In this document: piece by piece, positions 1 to 6,190 of the stretch
Layout: each line of letters begins with the position of its first letter
Numbering within the stretch: the first letter of the stretch is position 1
Notes under the pieces: generated by a model
Seen by the model: only the letters and a program-made list of their open reading frames with translations
The model's database searches: none
What the model was told of the DNA's origin: nothing
Source of the DNA: JAJDBU01 sp046756925
GTDB lineage: Bacteria > Nitrospirota > Nitrospiria > SBBL01 > JAADHI01
Reading direction: 5' to 3'
Length of the DNA: 8,811 nt
Assembly (NCBI GenBank): GCA_046756925.1
Contig: JBHHXH010000088.1
Location: 1 to 8,811 of the forward strand
Translations under genes and position numbers: made by a program

Positions 1-1035
1 ATCCTTGATGATCCGCGACGGATCCTTCGGGTCCGCCGCGGCGATCTGGGCGACATAAAGGGAATACTTCGACCCCTTCAGGAGGAGGTGAATCGTTCGT
101 TCCGTACAGTCCGAACCCGCCGTATCGCTGTCGAAGAAAAGGATCAGCCGTTTGAACCGTGTCGTTTGAAGCGCCTTCGTGAATTCCTCCTTGAACGCGC
201 TTCCCCCCAGCGCGATCACATGATCGATGCCGATCGAAAGAAGGTGAAGGCAATCAACGATCCCCTCTACAATCACAAGCGAGTGATCTTCCGGGACCCG
301 CCGTCTGGCGTAATATAGGTTGTATGGGGCCGCAGCCTTGAAGTTCACATTCTTTTTGTATTTCGGAAATTGTCCTTTCTCCGAAGGAGGAAGCTTCTCA
401 AGCTGTCCCTTCGTCGCCGCGCCGACAAACCCGGCCACCTTCCCATCGAGACCTCTCCAGCCGAAGATGATCCGATAAAGCCCGGCGAATCCCTGCGTCA
501 GGATGCCGGAGGCCTTGATCTCTTCGTAGCTGTAGCCCTTCTTTTTTAGATCGGAGATCAGGTTGGATCGGTCTCTCAGGTAGCCGACATCGTGTCCCCT
601 CAAGACCTCTTCGGAGAGTTGTCTTATGGAAACCAGGTATTCCCTAAAGGGTTTCGCCTCCGGGAGCGACCAGTCGGCCTTGGCCTGATCCATAATCACA
701 TCCCGGATGCCCGGCTTTGTGCCTTGATGCCATGTGGGAAGGGTGTATCCGACCTCCATGGCGATCTCTTTCAGCGCCGACTGAAGGTCATAGCCTTTCA
801 GCCTTGAGAGAAAGGTGAAGACATCCCCCCCGGACGACCCGCCCGGGCACTGGAAGCAGTTGAAGAGTTGTTTGTCGATAGAAATGGAAAAACAGCCGTG
901 TCCCTTGCAAAAAGGGCACTCCGGAAGCTGCCGATGATTCCCCCTGCCGGTCGCCTTCAAGCCGGTGAACTTTTCGGCGATCAGGACAATATCGGCACGC
1001 CGCTTGACCGCTTCGAATGCATTGACCTGTTCCAT
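1..1035 (-). CDS. DnaG-type primase with C4 zinc finger and TOPRIM domain (partial, 3' end cut by window edge)
   Basis: Synthesises RNA primers on single-stranded DNA. I translated the minus strand from the ATG at 1035 and found 345 codons open to base 1, so the C-terminus is missing. A GAGGT ribosome site (1041-1045) lies 5 bases before the ATG. The N-terminal zinc finger uses C40, C43, C60 and C63 (CPFC...CFQC). Cellular DnaG normally has His at the second position, so this is the all-cysteine form familiar from phage and plasmid primases. The TOPRIM domain follows: VEGIVD with E257 and D261, then the acidic FFDSDTAG with D302 and D304, and DPKDP at 335-339. Whether a helicase or helicase-binding domain follows cannot be seen. 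It lies 46 bases downstream of traD on the same strand, so it is probably co-transcribed and serves priming of the transferred or replicating element (inference). The family call is firm; the specific role is not. Confidence 0.93.
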   Translation of the reverse strand, partial: MEQVNAFEAVKRRADIVLIAEKFTGLKATGRGNHRQLPECPFCKGHGCFSISIDKQLFNCFQCPGGSSGGDVFTFLSRLKGYDLQSALKEIAMEVGYTLPTWHQGTKPGIRDVIMDQAKADWSLPEAKPFREYLVSIRQLSEEVLRGHDVGYLRDRSNLISDLKKKGYSYEEIKASGILTQGFAGLYRIIFGWRGLDGKVAGFVGAATKGQLEKLPPSEKGQFPKYKKNVNFKAAAPYNLYYARRRVPEDHSLVIVEGIVDCLHLLSIGIDHVIALGGSAFKEEFTKALQTTRFKRLILFFDSDTAGSDCTERTIHLLLKGSKYSLYVAQIAAADPKDPSRIIKD

Positions 1036-1081
1036 TGCAGACCTCTTTTTAGTTCAAAGCAAATTAAATAAGACCGAAAGG

Positions 1082-2881
1082 TTAATGAAATCCGAGTGTC
1101 TCCCCATCATCCTGGCCTGTCGGCAGTGCGCTGACCTTCGCTGCGGCGCTCTTCTCTTCGAGGGGAATTTCCGGCAGGTCGAGATCCTTGTAGTTAGGGG
1201 CGATAAGCGGCGAATCGACCGGCCGGTAGGCCTTGGCCGGTAGACCGATTTTTTTCCGGATACGCCGGTTTTTATACGATGAGATCTGTTTGACCTTGAA
1301 CCCCCGCATGCCGCCGGTAAAGATCAAGGCTTCGTCGAGTGGGAGATTCTGAATGGCGTCCGGCGTCTCAAGTGGCCTTTCAACATACCCCGTTGAGATC
1401 GTCGCGCCCATTTTCATCGATCTGGAAACCCGCTTATCCTTCACCAGGCAGTTTCCGAGCTGTACGCTGAGACGTTCGCAGGTCTTTAAATCGCAGCCCT
1501 GCAGATAGACATTGGTCTTGGTATTGGCCAAAATCGATGCCGCTTCGTGACGTGCATACCGGTAAAGCTGCTCTTCAGACTGCAGACCGGTGACGAGACC
1601 GACCCGTGCCGAGCGGGAGGTGTTGGCGAAATCAGCCATGTCGGGGATATGGAGCGCGTAAAACTCATCCAGGTAGAAAAAAATCGGGGGGCCGTCCAAT
1701 GCTGTCCGAACCGGTTTCCCATAGACTTTCTGCATGAGGGCGCGTAAGAGCATTGCCGCGCCCGTACGCACCTTTGAATTACTGTGGGGGCTGGCGATGA
1801 TGAGAAGGGTCGGTTCCTGAAAGAGGAGATCAAGATTAAGATCGGGACGGGAAAACGCGGCGGCGATTTTGGGCTCTGAAAAAAGATCAATCTGGTTGAG
1901 GATCCCGTTTAGGGTATCCTGAGCCCGGGAGTAAGGGCCAAAATACGCCTCGAATTTTTCTTGAATTTCCTCATCCCGACAGTATGTTACCGCTGCCTTG
2001 AGGGAAGAGAGGCCTCGTGCAAGGAGCTGGTAAACCATCGGCAGGCAACGTTGTCTCCGATCCTTGTATCCTCTGACAAGTCGGCAGACCAGGATGAACA
2101 TCCGTCGCTCTTGGGCCGCAAACCATTTGGAGGTATCGGTGGCATCCGTGTTAAATTTTCCAAAGACGATGTCTGCGAGCTTCGAATCCGCTTTCGCGGT
2201 TGCATCTCCCAGCGGTTCAAAACCCACACAACCCTTGTGGTAAGGATCGAATACGATCACCTTCTTTCCCTGTTCTGTCCACGCGCCAGCGATCGATTCG
2301 AACCCTTCCGGTGACTTGACATCGAGGAAGACGGCGGAACAATCCCCTTGGGCATCCGCAATCAGTTGGGGAAACATGAATCCAGTGGTCTTCCCGGTAC
2401 CGGCTCTTCCCTGAATCCGAAGATGCTCAAACCGGTCCTTTTCGGGGAGGGAAAGAACCACGGGAAGTCCATACCACTTTGTGCCCAAGGCATAACGGTT
2501 CTTATCCGATCGGATCAAGACCTTTTCGTATAAAAGCCAGTAAAAGAGAAGGGCACTGATCAAGGCGACGCCAAAAGTGAAGACCGCCCGATCCGGATCC
2601 ATAGCAGAAAACCCGTCCTCATGATGATAAACCCATGCGAAAACCATCAGGATAAAACCGGCGCAAACAGCGATCAGCGCGTAGAGCGCGAGGGGGAAGC
2701 GGGCCCAGTTCCCCAGGTGGGTCAGGCAGGCGTAAGCGGATGCATAACGGCCGGTGGCGCCCCCCTTCGCTTTATTCCTCAAACCGACAGCGACCAAGAG
2801 GACGAGGAGTCCGCCGATCAAAATAAAAAACCCTTGGTCATCAAAGAGCAGGCTGTTTCGAATCGCGTTGATCTGATCCAT
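1082..2881 (-). CDS. traD: Type IV coupling protein, TraD/VirD4 family
   Basis: Inner-membrane hexameric ATPase that brings the relaxase-DNA complex to the conjugation channel. The 599-residue product has three hydrophobic segments near the N-terminus (about 17-34, 63-84 and 99-118), then a RecA-like motor domain. Walker A is GRAGTGKT at 158-165 with K164. Walker B is PIFFYLDEF at 399-407 with D405 and E406. The TGLQ sensor glutamine is Q434. The ATG at 2881 is chosen because AAGGAGG (2887-2893) sits 5 bases upstream; an in-frame TTG at 2899 would place that ribosome site inside the coding region. It is shorter than F TraD (about 717 residues): only a charged tail follows the motor, so the long C-terminal TraM-binding extension seems absent. 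It starts 30 bases after the stop of the degenerate paralogue and precedes the primase. TraD versus the wider TraG/VirD4 label is partly a matter of convention. Confidence 0.93.
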   Translation of the reverse strand: MDQINAIRNSLLFDDQGFFILIGGLLVLLVAVGLRNKAKGGATGRYASAYACLTHLGNWARFPLALYALIAVCAGFILMVFAWVYHHEDGFSAMDPDRAVFTFGVALISALLFYWLLYEKVLIRSDKNRYALGTKWYGLPVVLSLPEKDRFEHLRIQGRAGTGKTTGFMFPQLIADAQGDCSAVFLDVKSPEGFESIAGAWTEQGKKVIVFDPYHKGCVGFEPLGDATAKADSKLADIVFGKFNTDATDTSKWFAAQERRMFILVCRLVRGYKDRRQRCLPMVYQLLARGLSSLKAAVTYCRDEEIQEKFEAYFGPYSRAQDTLNGILNQIDLFSEPKIAAAFSRPDLNLDLLFQEPTLLIIASPHSNSKVRTGAAMLLRALMQKVYGKPVRTALDGPPIFFYLDEFYALHIPDMADFANTSRSARVGLVTGLQSEEQLYRYARHEAASILANTKTNVYLQGCDLKTCERLSVQLGNCLVKDKRVSRSMKMGATISTGYVERPLETPDAIQNLPLDEALIFTGGMRGFKVKQISSYKNRRIRKKIGLPAKAYRPVDSPLIAPNYKDLDLPEIPLEEKSAAAKVSALPTGQDDGETLGFH

Positions 2882-2911
2882 CTTTTCCTCCTTCAACAAA
2901 CGGGTTAAAAC

Positions 2912-3925
2912 CTATCGGGACAGGCCATCCAAAACGGGGTGAAACCACTTTGTCCCTCTTCCCCGCCGGGTCAATCGACTTAATGGCTCACTGATCTCGA
3001 TATGGAAACCGCATCCTTCGTAACCGGCGGCTTGGCCTGCAAGACAGGTCAGACCGACCTCTCTCTCTGTTAAAGCGGTCATTAGATCGAAGGGCAGTGG
3101 ATCGAGGCCGTCGATGTGGAGATATAAAGGGACTCCGGACCTGTGCTTCGGAAGGCTGACAACCTGATGAACAATCGAAAGAAGGGCAAGGCGCAAAATC
3201 CGATCGGATTCGCGCCGTTCCTTTGATACAGAGACGATTAGTACAGTCGGCTCATGAGCATAGATCGGCGCATAGACCGTCGGGCTCGAAAAAAGCCTTG
3301 CGATCCGATCCTCATGAAAGAGGGAGAGTCGGTGATGGATCTTCCGCAGCGCCTTCATCTGATCGATCTTGGGAAGGGCATTCATTTGATTCAAGAGAGC
3401 CGGAAGGCCGGGTCTTCCCCGAAAACGGAGGTGGTCCTTCAGTTCCTTTATTCCCAGACCCGCCTGTCTATAGATGCCGGGGAGGGTTGTTTTGCTTCCC
3501 CGATCGTCGAGCGCGAACCGGAGGAGCCCCTCAAGGATGATTCGGGCCGTTCGCCCCCGGCCGCCCCCTTCTTTTTCTCCCAGGAAAAAGTTACAAAGCC
3601 ATGGCACTGTCGATTGATTCCAATGAAACAGCGGATCGAGTGAGAGCGAATCGAGATGATCCGGATTAAGATGGAGCAGCACCTTCCCTTCGGACAATTT
3701 TTCATCGAGATGGATCGTTTCGATCCGCTCCACGGTCTCAGGATTGCGCGTAAAGATAATGGAAGAGCATGGCTGGGTAGACTCCATCTTAAGGAGATGC
3801 GACCAGAACCGTAATGTATTGATCTCATAGGACGGCGTCACAAGGAGATGCCTGAAACGCTCCCTGCCGCGCAGATATTTTCTCAAGTAATACCGTTTTC
3901 CAATATAGAGTCGATTTCGATTCAT
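2912..3925 (-). CDS. Degenerate VirD4/TraD-like paralogue lacking Walker A (putative pseudo-ATPase)
   Basis: A 337-residue protein with no clear membrane segment or signal peptide. By eye it aligns end to end with the motor part of TraD encoded just downstream. RFRHLLV (23-29) matches RFEHLRI, IIFTRNPETVERIE matches VFLDVKSPEGFESI, SLDPL matches GFEPL, EPTVLIVSV (225-233) matches EPTLLIIAS, PLYLHIDGLDPL matches PIFFYLDEFYAL, and CLAGQ (294-298) matches VTGLQ. The P-loop position holds PSYEINTL (31-38), so the glycines and catalytic lysine are gone. The Walker B glutamate is replaced by G273. It should therefore not hydrolyse ATP in the usual way. The reading frame is clean, and GGAGG (3931-3935) lies 5 bases before the ATG, so it does not look like a decaying pseudogene. 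As first gene of the leftward operon it may pair with TraD as a structural or regulatory partner (inference). The function is unknown. Confidence 0.8.
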   Translation of the reverse strand: MNRNRLYIGKRYYLRKYLRGRERFRHLLVTPSYEINTLRFWSHLLKMESTQPCSSIIFTRNPETVERIETIHLDEKLSEGKVLLHLNPDHLDSLSLDPLFHWNQSTVPWLCNFFLGEKEGGGRGRTARIILEGLLRFALDDRGSKTTLPGIYRQAGLGIKELKDHLRFRGRPGLPALLNQMNALPKIDQMKALRKIHHRLSLFHEDRIARLFSSPTVYAPIYAHEPTVLIVSVSKERRESDRILRLALLSIVHQVVSLPKHRSGVPLYLHIDGLDPLPFDLMTALTEREVGLTCLAGQAAGYEGCGFHIEISEPLSRLTRRGRGTKWFHPVLDGLSR

Positions 3926-3952
3926 TGCATCCTCCGTTCAGACATTCCTTCA

Positions 3953-3958
3953 AGCATA
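3953..3958 (-). promoter_or_regulatory. Putative -10 box of the leftward operon
   Basis: Read on the minus strand this is TATGCT. Its first base (3958) is 47 bases from the centre of the inverted repeat (4005), the same distance as the rightward box at 4052. The adjoining bases are also similar (ATCGGAGG here, ATCGGTGC on the other side). No convincing -35 is visible, so an activator or another sigma factor may be required. The implied leader is about 20 bases. Confidence 0.38.
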
Positions 3959-3961
3959 CCT

Positions 3962-4048
3962 CCGATTGTTCACGAAAAAACATGCAAAAATCGGCAAAAA
4001 CACCCCCCTATTTTGCCGAAAATCGCATGTTTTTTCGTGAACGATCGG
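3962..4048. repeat. Large inverted repeat in the divergent control region (2 x 38 bp, 11-base spacer)
   Basis: Arms 3962-3999 and 4011-4048 match at 33 of 38 positions as an inverted repeat, around the spacer 4000-4010. The longest uninterrupted match is 18 bases, GTTCACGAAAAAACATGC in the left arm (3968-3985). The innermost TCGGCAAAA/TTTTGCCGA is also perfect. Four of the five mismatches cluster where the left arm reads an A-run and the right arm reads GATTTT in the same orientation. It lies in the middle of the only divergent intergenic region, so a paired operator controlling both operons is the simplest reading. An origin of transfer or a recombination site cannot be excluded. The structure is certain; the role is inferred. 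Confidence 0.85.
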
Positions 4049-4051
4049 TGC

Positions 4052-4057
4052 TATCGT
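4052..4057 (+). promoter_or_regulatory. Putative -10 box of the rightward tra operon
   Basis: TATCGT, preceded by TG one base upstream (TGCTATCGT), resembles an extended -10 element. No good TTGACA-like -35 lies 16-18 bases upstream; that position is occupied by the T-run of the right arm of the inverted repeat. The implied start of transcription, near 4064, would give a leader of about 40 bases before the first start codon. The main support is its exactly mirrored counterpart at 3953-3958. Confidence 0.4.
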
Positions 4058-4103
4058 TTGCTTACGACAGACGAGCGGATTCAATTTCAAGGAGAAGAGA
4101 TCG

Positions 4104-4703
4104 ATGAAGGTCAGTGGGAAAATAATCATGGGAATCGTGCTCATCGGCCTGATTTTAGGGGCCGCGGACGCAAGCAATGCGGCCGAGATCGTGATGCAGG
4201 ATTACCGATATGCCACCGATATGCCGGTCCTCTTCTCGAGCGGGGAGATGTTCGTCATCTGTGATTGTCCGGAGCCGTCGGCACCGGCGCTTCAACCGGT
4301 CATGCCGCCCTTGGCCTTGAAGATGTCCCTTCCAGAGAGCACGCCGGACCGGCGTGGCGCAGCCCAAGACGCAGGCGAACTGAGGTACACGATCACCTTT
4401 GATTTTGATTCGGACGGCATCTCCTCGTCAGGGAAAGAAAAAGTGAAAAGTGTGATCGAGCGGATCAAGGCCGTCGGGGGGGAAACCCATATTCAGATCA
4501 TCGGCTACACCTGCGATATCGGTCCGGCCGCATATAACCAGGACCTGTCGACGAGACGGGCCGAATCGGTCGCAGCTCTTTTTCGCTCAGACAACCTGCA
4601 TCCGGAAGACGTGAAAGGAAAAGGGAGTTGCTGCCCCGTCTCAAAAACAAGAGCCCTGAACCGCAGGGTGGAGATCATTGTCCAACAAGGAGGACCCTCA
4701 TGA
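4104..4703 (+). CDS. Periplasmic OmpA-domain (peptidoglycan-binding) protein with unusual cysteines
   Basis: The 199-residue protein begins with a signal peptide (basic MKVSGK, hydrophobic 7-20, likely cleavage after SNAA near 27). Residues 28-90 are a proline-containing linker with no recognised domain. A C-terminal OmpA-like domain spans about 94-195, with YTITFDFDSD, GYTCDIG (134-140), the LSxxRA helix (LSTRRAESVAALF, 148-160), and a closing ALNRRVEI (184-191). OmpA domains usually read G-H-T-D at the ligand loop; here C137 takes the aspartate position, with D138 after it. The usual GxGxxxP loop carries a CC pair (C176, C177). C53 and C55 form a further pair. The ribosome site AAGGAG (4089-4094) is 9 bases before the ATG. 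The next gene overlaps its stop by 4 bases. The likely role is anchoring the secretion apparatus to the cell wall (inference). The domain call is good; no tra symbol applies. Confidence 0.85.
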   Translation: MKVSGKIIMGIVLIGLILGAADASNAAEIVMQDYRYATDMPVLFSSGEMFVICDCPEPSAPALQPVMPPLALKMSLPESTPDRRGAAQDAGELRYTITFDFDSDGISSSGKEKVKSVIERIKAVGGETHIQIIGYTCDIGPAAYNQDLSTRRAESVAALFRSDNLHPEDVKGKGSCCPVSKTRALNRRVEIIVQQGGPS

Positions 4704-5431
4704 GATCAAGATACGCTGTTTTCGTCATTGGATTTATCGGATTTATTTTTCTCTTCAACCCGCAGGCGGCCCATTCCCATGAAGCGCCCGTCAATGCCGA
4801 AGAGGCCATCCGGAATCAATTCACCGATCTGGCGGTCGACGCCGTCGAAGAGACGCCGATCGGCGGCCTCTACGAGATCACGATTGAGGACGCCGTTCTC
4901 TATTACCACCCGGAAACCGGCGTCACTCTTTTCGGAGAGATGTGGAGCAAGGAGAAAAAGAACCTGACCGCACTCCGGAAGGCGGCGATCAGCAGTGGAA
5001 AAATAAAAGACCTTCCCCTCGATAAAGCGATCAAGATCGGAGACGGACCGCACACCGTCATCGAGGTCGTCGATCCGGACTGCCCCTACTGCCGGAAGAC
5101 CCATGCCTTCTTCAATAAAAGGGATGATCTGACCCGCTATGTCTTCCTTTATCCCTTGACGCAGATCCATCCCGAGGCGGAGGCCAAATCGCTCTACATC
5201 CTCTGCGCGGAAAACAGGCAAGAGGCATATGACGCCGTCCTCTCCGGCCGATTGGACGATCTCCCGCTGGGGCCTTGCAGCGACCGTGAGGCCGCGGCCC
5301 TCCTCGATCAACATAAGCGGATCGGGGAGCGGCTCAATGTGCGGGGGACCCCGGCCCTCTGGATTGACGGCCGCTTCGTTTCCGGGGCCGATTTTAGAAA
5401 GATCGCCGGTATCCTGGACGGCCACTCCTGA
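4700..5431 (+). CDS. dsbC: Periplasmic DsbC/DsbG-like thiol:disulfide interchange protein
   Basis: Isomerises or reduces disulfides in exported proteins. The 243-residue product has a signal peptide (1-26, cleavage likely after AHS). A DsbC-type dimerisation region covers about 33-90 (TPIGGLYEITIEDAVLYY). The thioredoxin fold follows, with the active site CPYC at 128-131 (VVDPDCPYCRK) and the cis-proline loop GTPALW (216-221). CPYC is the DsbG form of the motif; DsbC has CGYC. C169 and C193 probably make the second, structural disulfide known in this family. The ATG at 4700 overlaps the preceding stop (ATGA) and has AAGGAGG about 7 bases upstream; the in-frame TTG at 4628 has no such support. 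F-type clusters often encode a DsbC or TrbB thioredoxin-like protein. Likely clients here are the OmpA-domain protein, TraK, TraB and TraV, all of which contain cysteines (inference). The symbol is by family and could equally be a TrbB-like label. Confidence 0.88.
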   Translation: MRSRYAVFVIGFIGFIFLFNPQAAHSHEAPVNAEEAIRNQFTDLAVDAVEETPIGGLYEITIEDAVLYYHPETGVTLFGEMWSKEKKNLTALRKAAISSGKIKDLPLDKAIKIGDGPHTVIEVVDPDCPYCRKTHAFFNKRDDLTRYVFLYPLTQIHPEAEAKSLYILCAENRQEAYDAVLSGRLDDLPLGPCSDREAAALLDQHKRIGERLNVRGTPALWIDGRFVSGADFRKIAGILDGHS

Positions 5432-5450
5432 GGCAGTGATTCAGGAACAA

Positions 5451-5472
5451 CCCCCTGTCTCTTGGCCGGGGG
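5451..5472 (+). other. Weak stem-loop upstream of the pilin gene
   Basis: CCCCC (5451-5455) can pair with GGGGG (5468-5472) around a 12-base loop, within the 70-base gap between the isomerase and the pilin ribosome site. It has only five pairs and no following T-run, so it is unlikely to be a terminator. It could be a processing or protective element at the 5' end of a separate pilin transcript, or chance. Confidence 0.25.
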
Positions 5473-5501
5473 ACAACAACAAAACAGAAGGAGAAAACAG
5501 A

Positions 5502-5831
5502 ATGGAAGAACTCAACAAGATCAGTCGCCTTTTATTTCAAAAAGAAAACCACGCCATCATCCTGACGCTGCTGTTTGTCCTGGTCTTCAGCACAGCGGCC
5601 ATGGCGATCGTCGCGCCCGCCGCCGGCTCGTTCGCATACGACGCCTACGATATCGGGGTCAACCAGATCCTGAAAGGCCCGATCGGATTCGTCCTGGGCG
5701 TGCTTGCGATCGGCTTCGGCGCCTGGGCCGCGATCCGGACGGAAATCATCATGGCGATCTCGGCCGTCCTCGGCGGCGCCATCCTGCTCAAGGCCGATAC
5801 GGTTGTTGCGAGCCTCGGGATGATCATCTGA
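5502..5831 (+). CDS. traA: Conjugative pilin precursor, TraA (VirB2/TrbC type)
   Basis: Major subunit of the conjugative pilus, inserted in the inner membrane before assembly. The 109-residue precursor has a long leader (basic and polar 1-18, hydrophobic 19-31) ending in AMA, so cleavage is expected after A35. That leaves about 74 residues, close to the 70 of mature F pilin. The mature part has two hydrophobic helices (about 60-78 and 82-96) joined by the short polar turn RTE, the usual VirB2/TraA hairpin. The ATG at 5502 is supported by GAAGGAG (5487-5493), 8 bases upstream. The same frame is open far upstream into the isomerase gene, but only this start gives a proper leader. It is the first of the traA-L-E-K-B-V series and is bracketed by non-coding gaps of 70 and 80 bases, each with a potential hairpin. 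The assignment rests on topology and position as much as on sequence. Confidence 0.85.
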   Translation: MEELNKISRLLFQKENHAIILTLLFVLVFSTAAMAIVAPAAGSFAYDAYDIGVNQILKGPIGFVLGVLAIGFGAWAAIRTEIIMAISAVLGGAILLKADTVVASLGMII

Positions 5832-5836
5832 CGCCC

Positions 5837-5898
5837 CCCTGCGGCCGCATCCTTGCGTGAATCAAGACCCCCCTGCCTGGAGGCGTGCGGTCGCAGGG
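5837..5898 (+). other. Strong intercistronic hairpin between traA and traL
   Basis: CCCTGCGGCCGCA (5837-5849) is complementary to TGCGGTCGCAGGG (5886-5898) over all 13 positions, with one G-U wobble at 5844/5891. The loop is 36 bases. The stem begins 5 bases after the pilin stop codon and ends 3 bases before the AAGGAGG of traL. Only TTT follows the stem, so it is not a clean intrinsic terminator. A 3' stabiliser for abundant pilin mRNA, or a partial attenuator that lowers expression of the downstream genes, fits its place. The pairing is seen; the function is inferred. Confidence 0.65.
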
Positions 5899-5911
5899 TT
5901 TAAGGAGGCTT

Positions 5912-6181
5912 ATGGAACAGCATCGATTTCCGACATATTTATCTCGCCCTTTCCAGATCTTGTGGCTCGAAGCGGATGATCTGGTTTTCGCGGTGATCTT
6001 TTACCTCCTTGCGCTGATGTTCGGTCGGATCTTCATCCCCTTCATCGTTCTGGGGCCGACCCTCTACGTATCGATCAAGAAGCGGCATCCGAGGGGGTTT
6101 TTGAAACATACCTTTTACATGATCGGCCTGGCCAAGCTGAAGGGCTACCCGATCTACTTCGAAAAGGAATTCCAGGAATAG
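5912..6181 (+). CDS. traL: Type IV secretion inner-membrane protein TraL
   Basis: Small VirB3-like component needed for pilus assembly at the inner membrane. The 89-residue product opens with the family signature PTYLSRPFQILWLEADD (7-23). Two closely spaced hydrophobic segments follow (about 24-38 and 41-54), then a basic cytoplasmic tail (SIKKRHPRG) and the end motif GYPIYFEKEF. F TraL is of similar size (91 residues). The ATG at 5912 directly follows AAGGAGG (5902-5908) with a 3-base gap, which is short but plausible. An in-frame GTG at 5885 lies inside the upstream hairpin and has no ribosome site. The stop is 9 bases before traE, so the two are probably translated together. Confidence 0.94.
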   Translation: MEQHRFPTYLSRPFQILWLEADDLVFAVIFYLLALMFGRIFIPFIVLGPTLYVSIKKRHPRGFLKHTFYMIGLAKLKGYPIYFEKEFQE

Positions 6182-6190
6182 GGAGCGGAC

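Noticed and set aside
2882..2899. TTG at 2899 as the start of traD
   Set aside because: It would place the AAGGAGG ribosome site inside the coding sequence. The ATG at 2881 has ideal spacing from it.
3223..3643. Two overlapping plus-strand open frames inside the TraD-paralogue gene
   Set aside because: Their products are low-complexity and Arg/Pro/Ser-rich with no domain. The minus-strand frame aligns with TraD throughout.
3991..4035. Inner hairpin of the intergenic repeat plus T-run read as a rho-independent terminator
   Set aside because: The T-run does not directly follow the 9-pair stem, and no gene ends there; the region lies between two divergent starts.
4628..4699. TTG at 4628 as the start of the disulfide isomerase
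   Set aside because: It lies deep in the OmpA-domain gene and would destroy the signal peptide at the N-terminus. The ATG at 4700 has AAGGAGG and the ATGA overlap.
4706..5425. 239-codon open frame on the minus strand, opposite the isomerase gene
   Set aside because: The plus-strand gene has clear CPYC and cis-proline motifs and a signal peptide. The antisense reading shows no recognisable domain and is a by-product of GC-rich codon use.
5229..5501. ATG at 5229 as the start of the pilin
   Set aside because: This stretch is an out-of-frame reading of the isomerase gene. Only the ATG at 5502 has a ribosome site and yields a normal pilin leader.
5834..5876. Nine-base direct repeat CCCCCCTGC at 5834-5842 and 5868-5876
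   Set aside because: It is short and low-complexity, with only two copies. The first copy overlaps the hairpin stem, which explains this region better.
5885..5911. GTG at 5885 as the start of traL
   Set aside because: It lies at the edge of the hairpin stem with no ribosome site. The family N-terminus begins just after the ATG at 5912.
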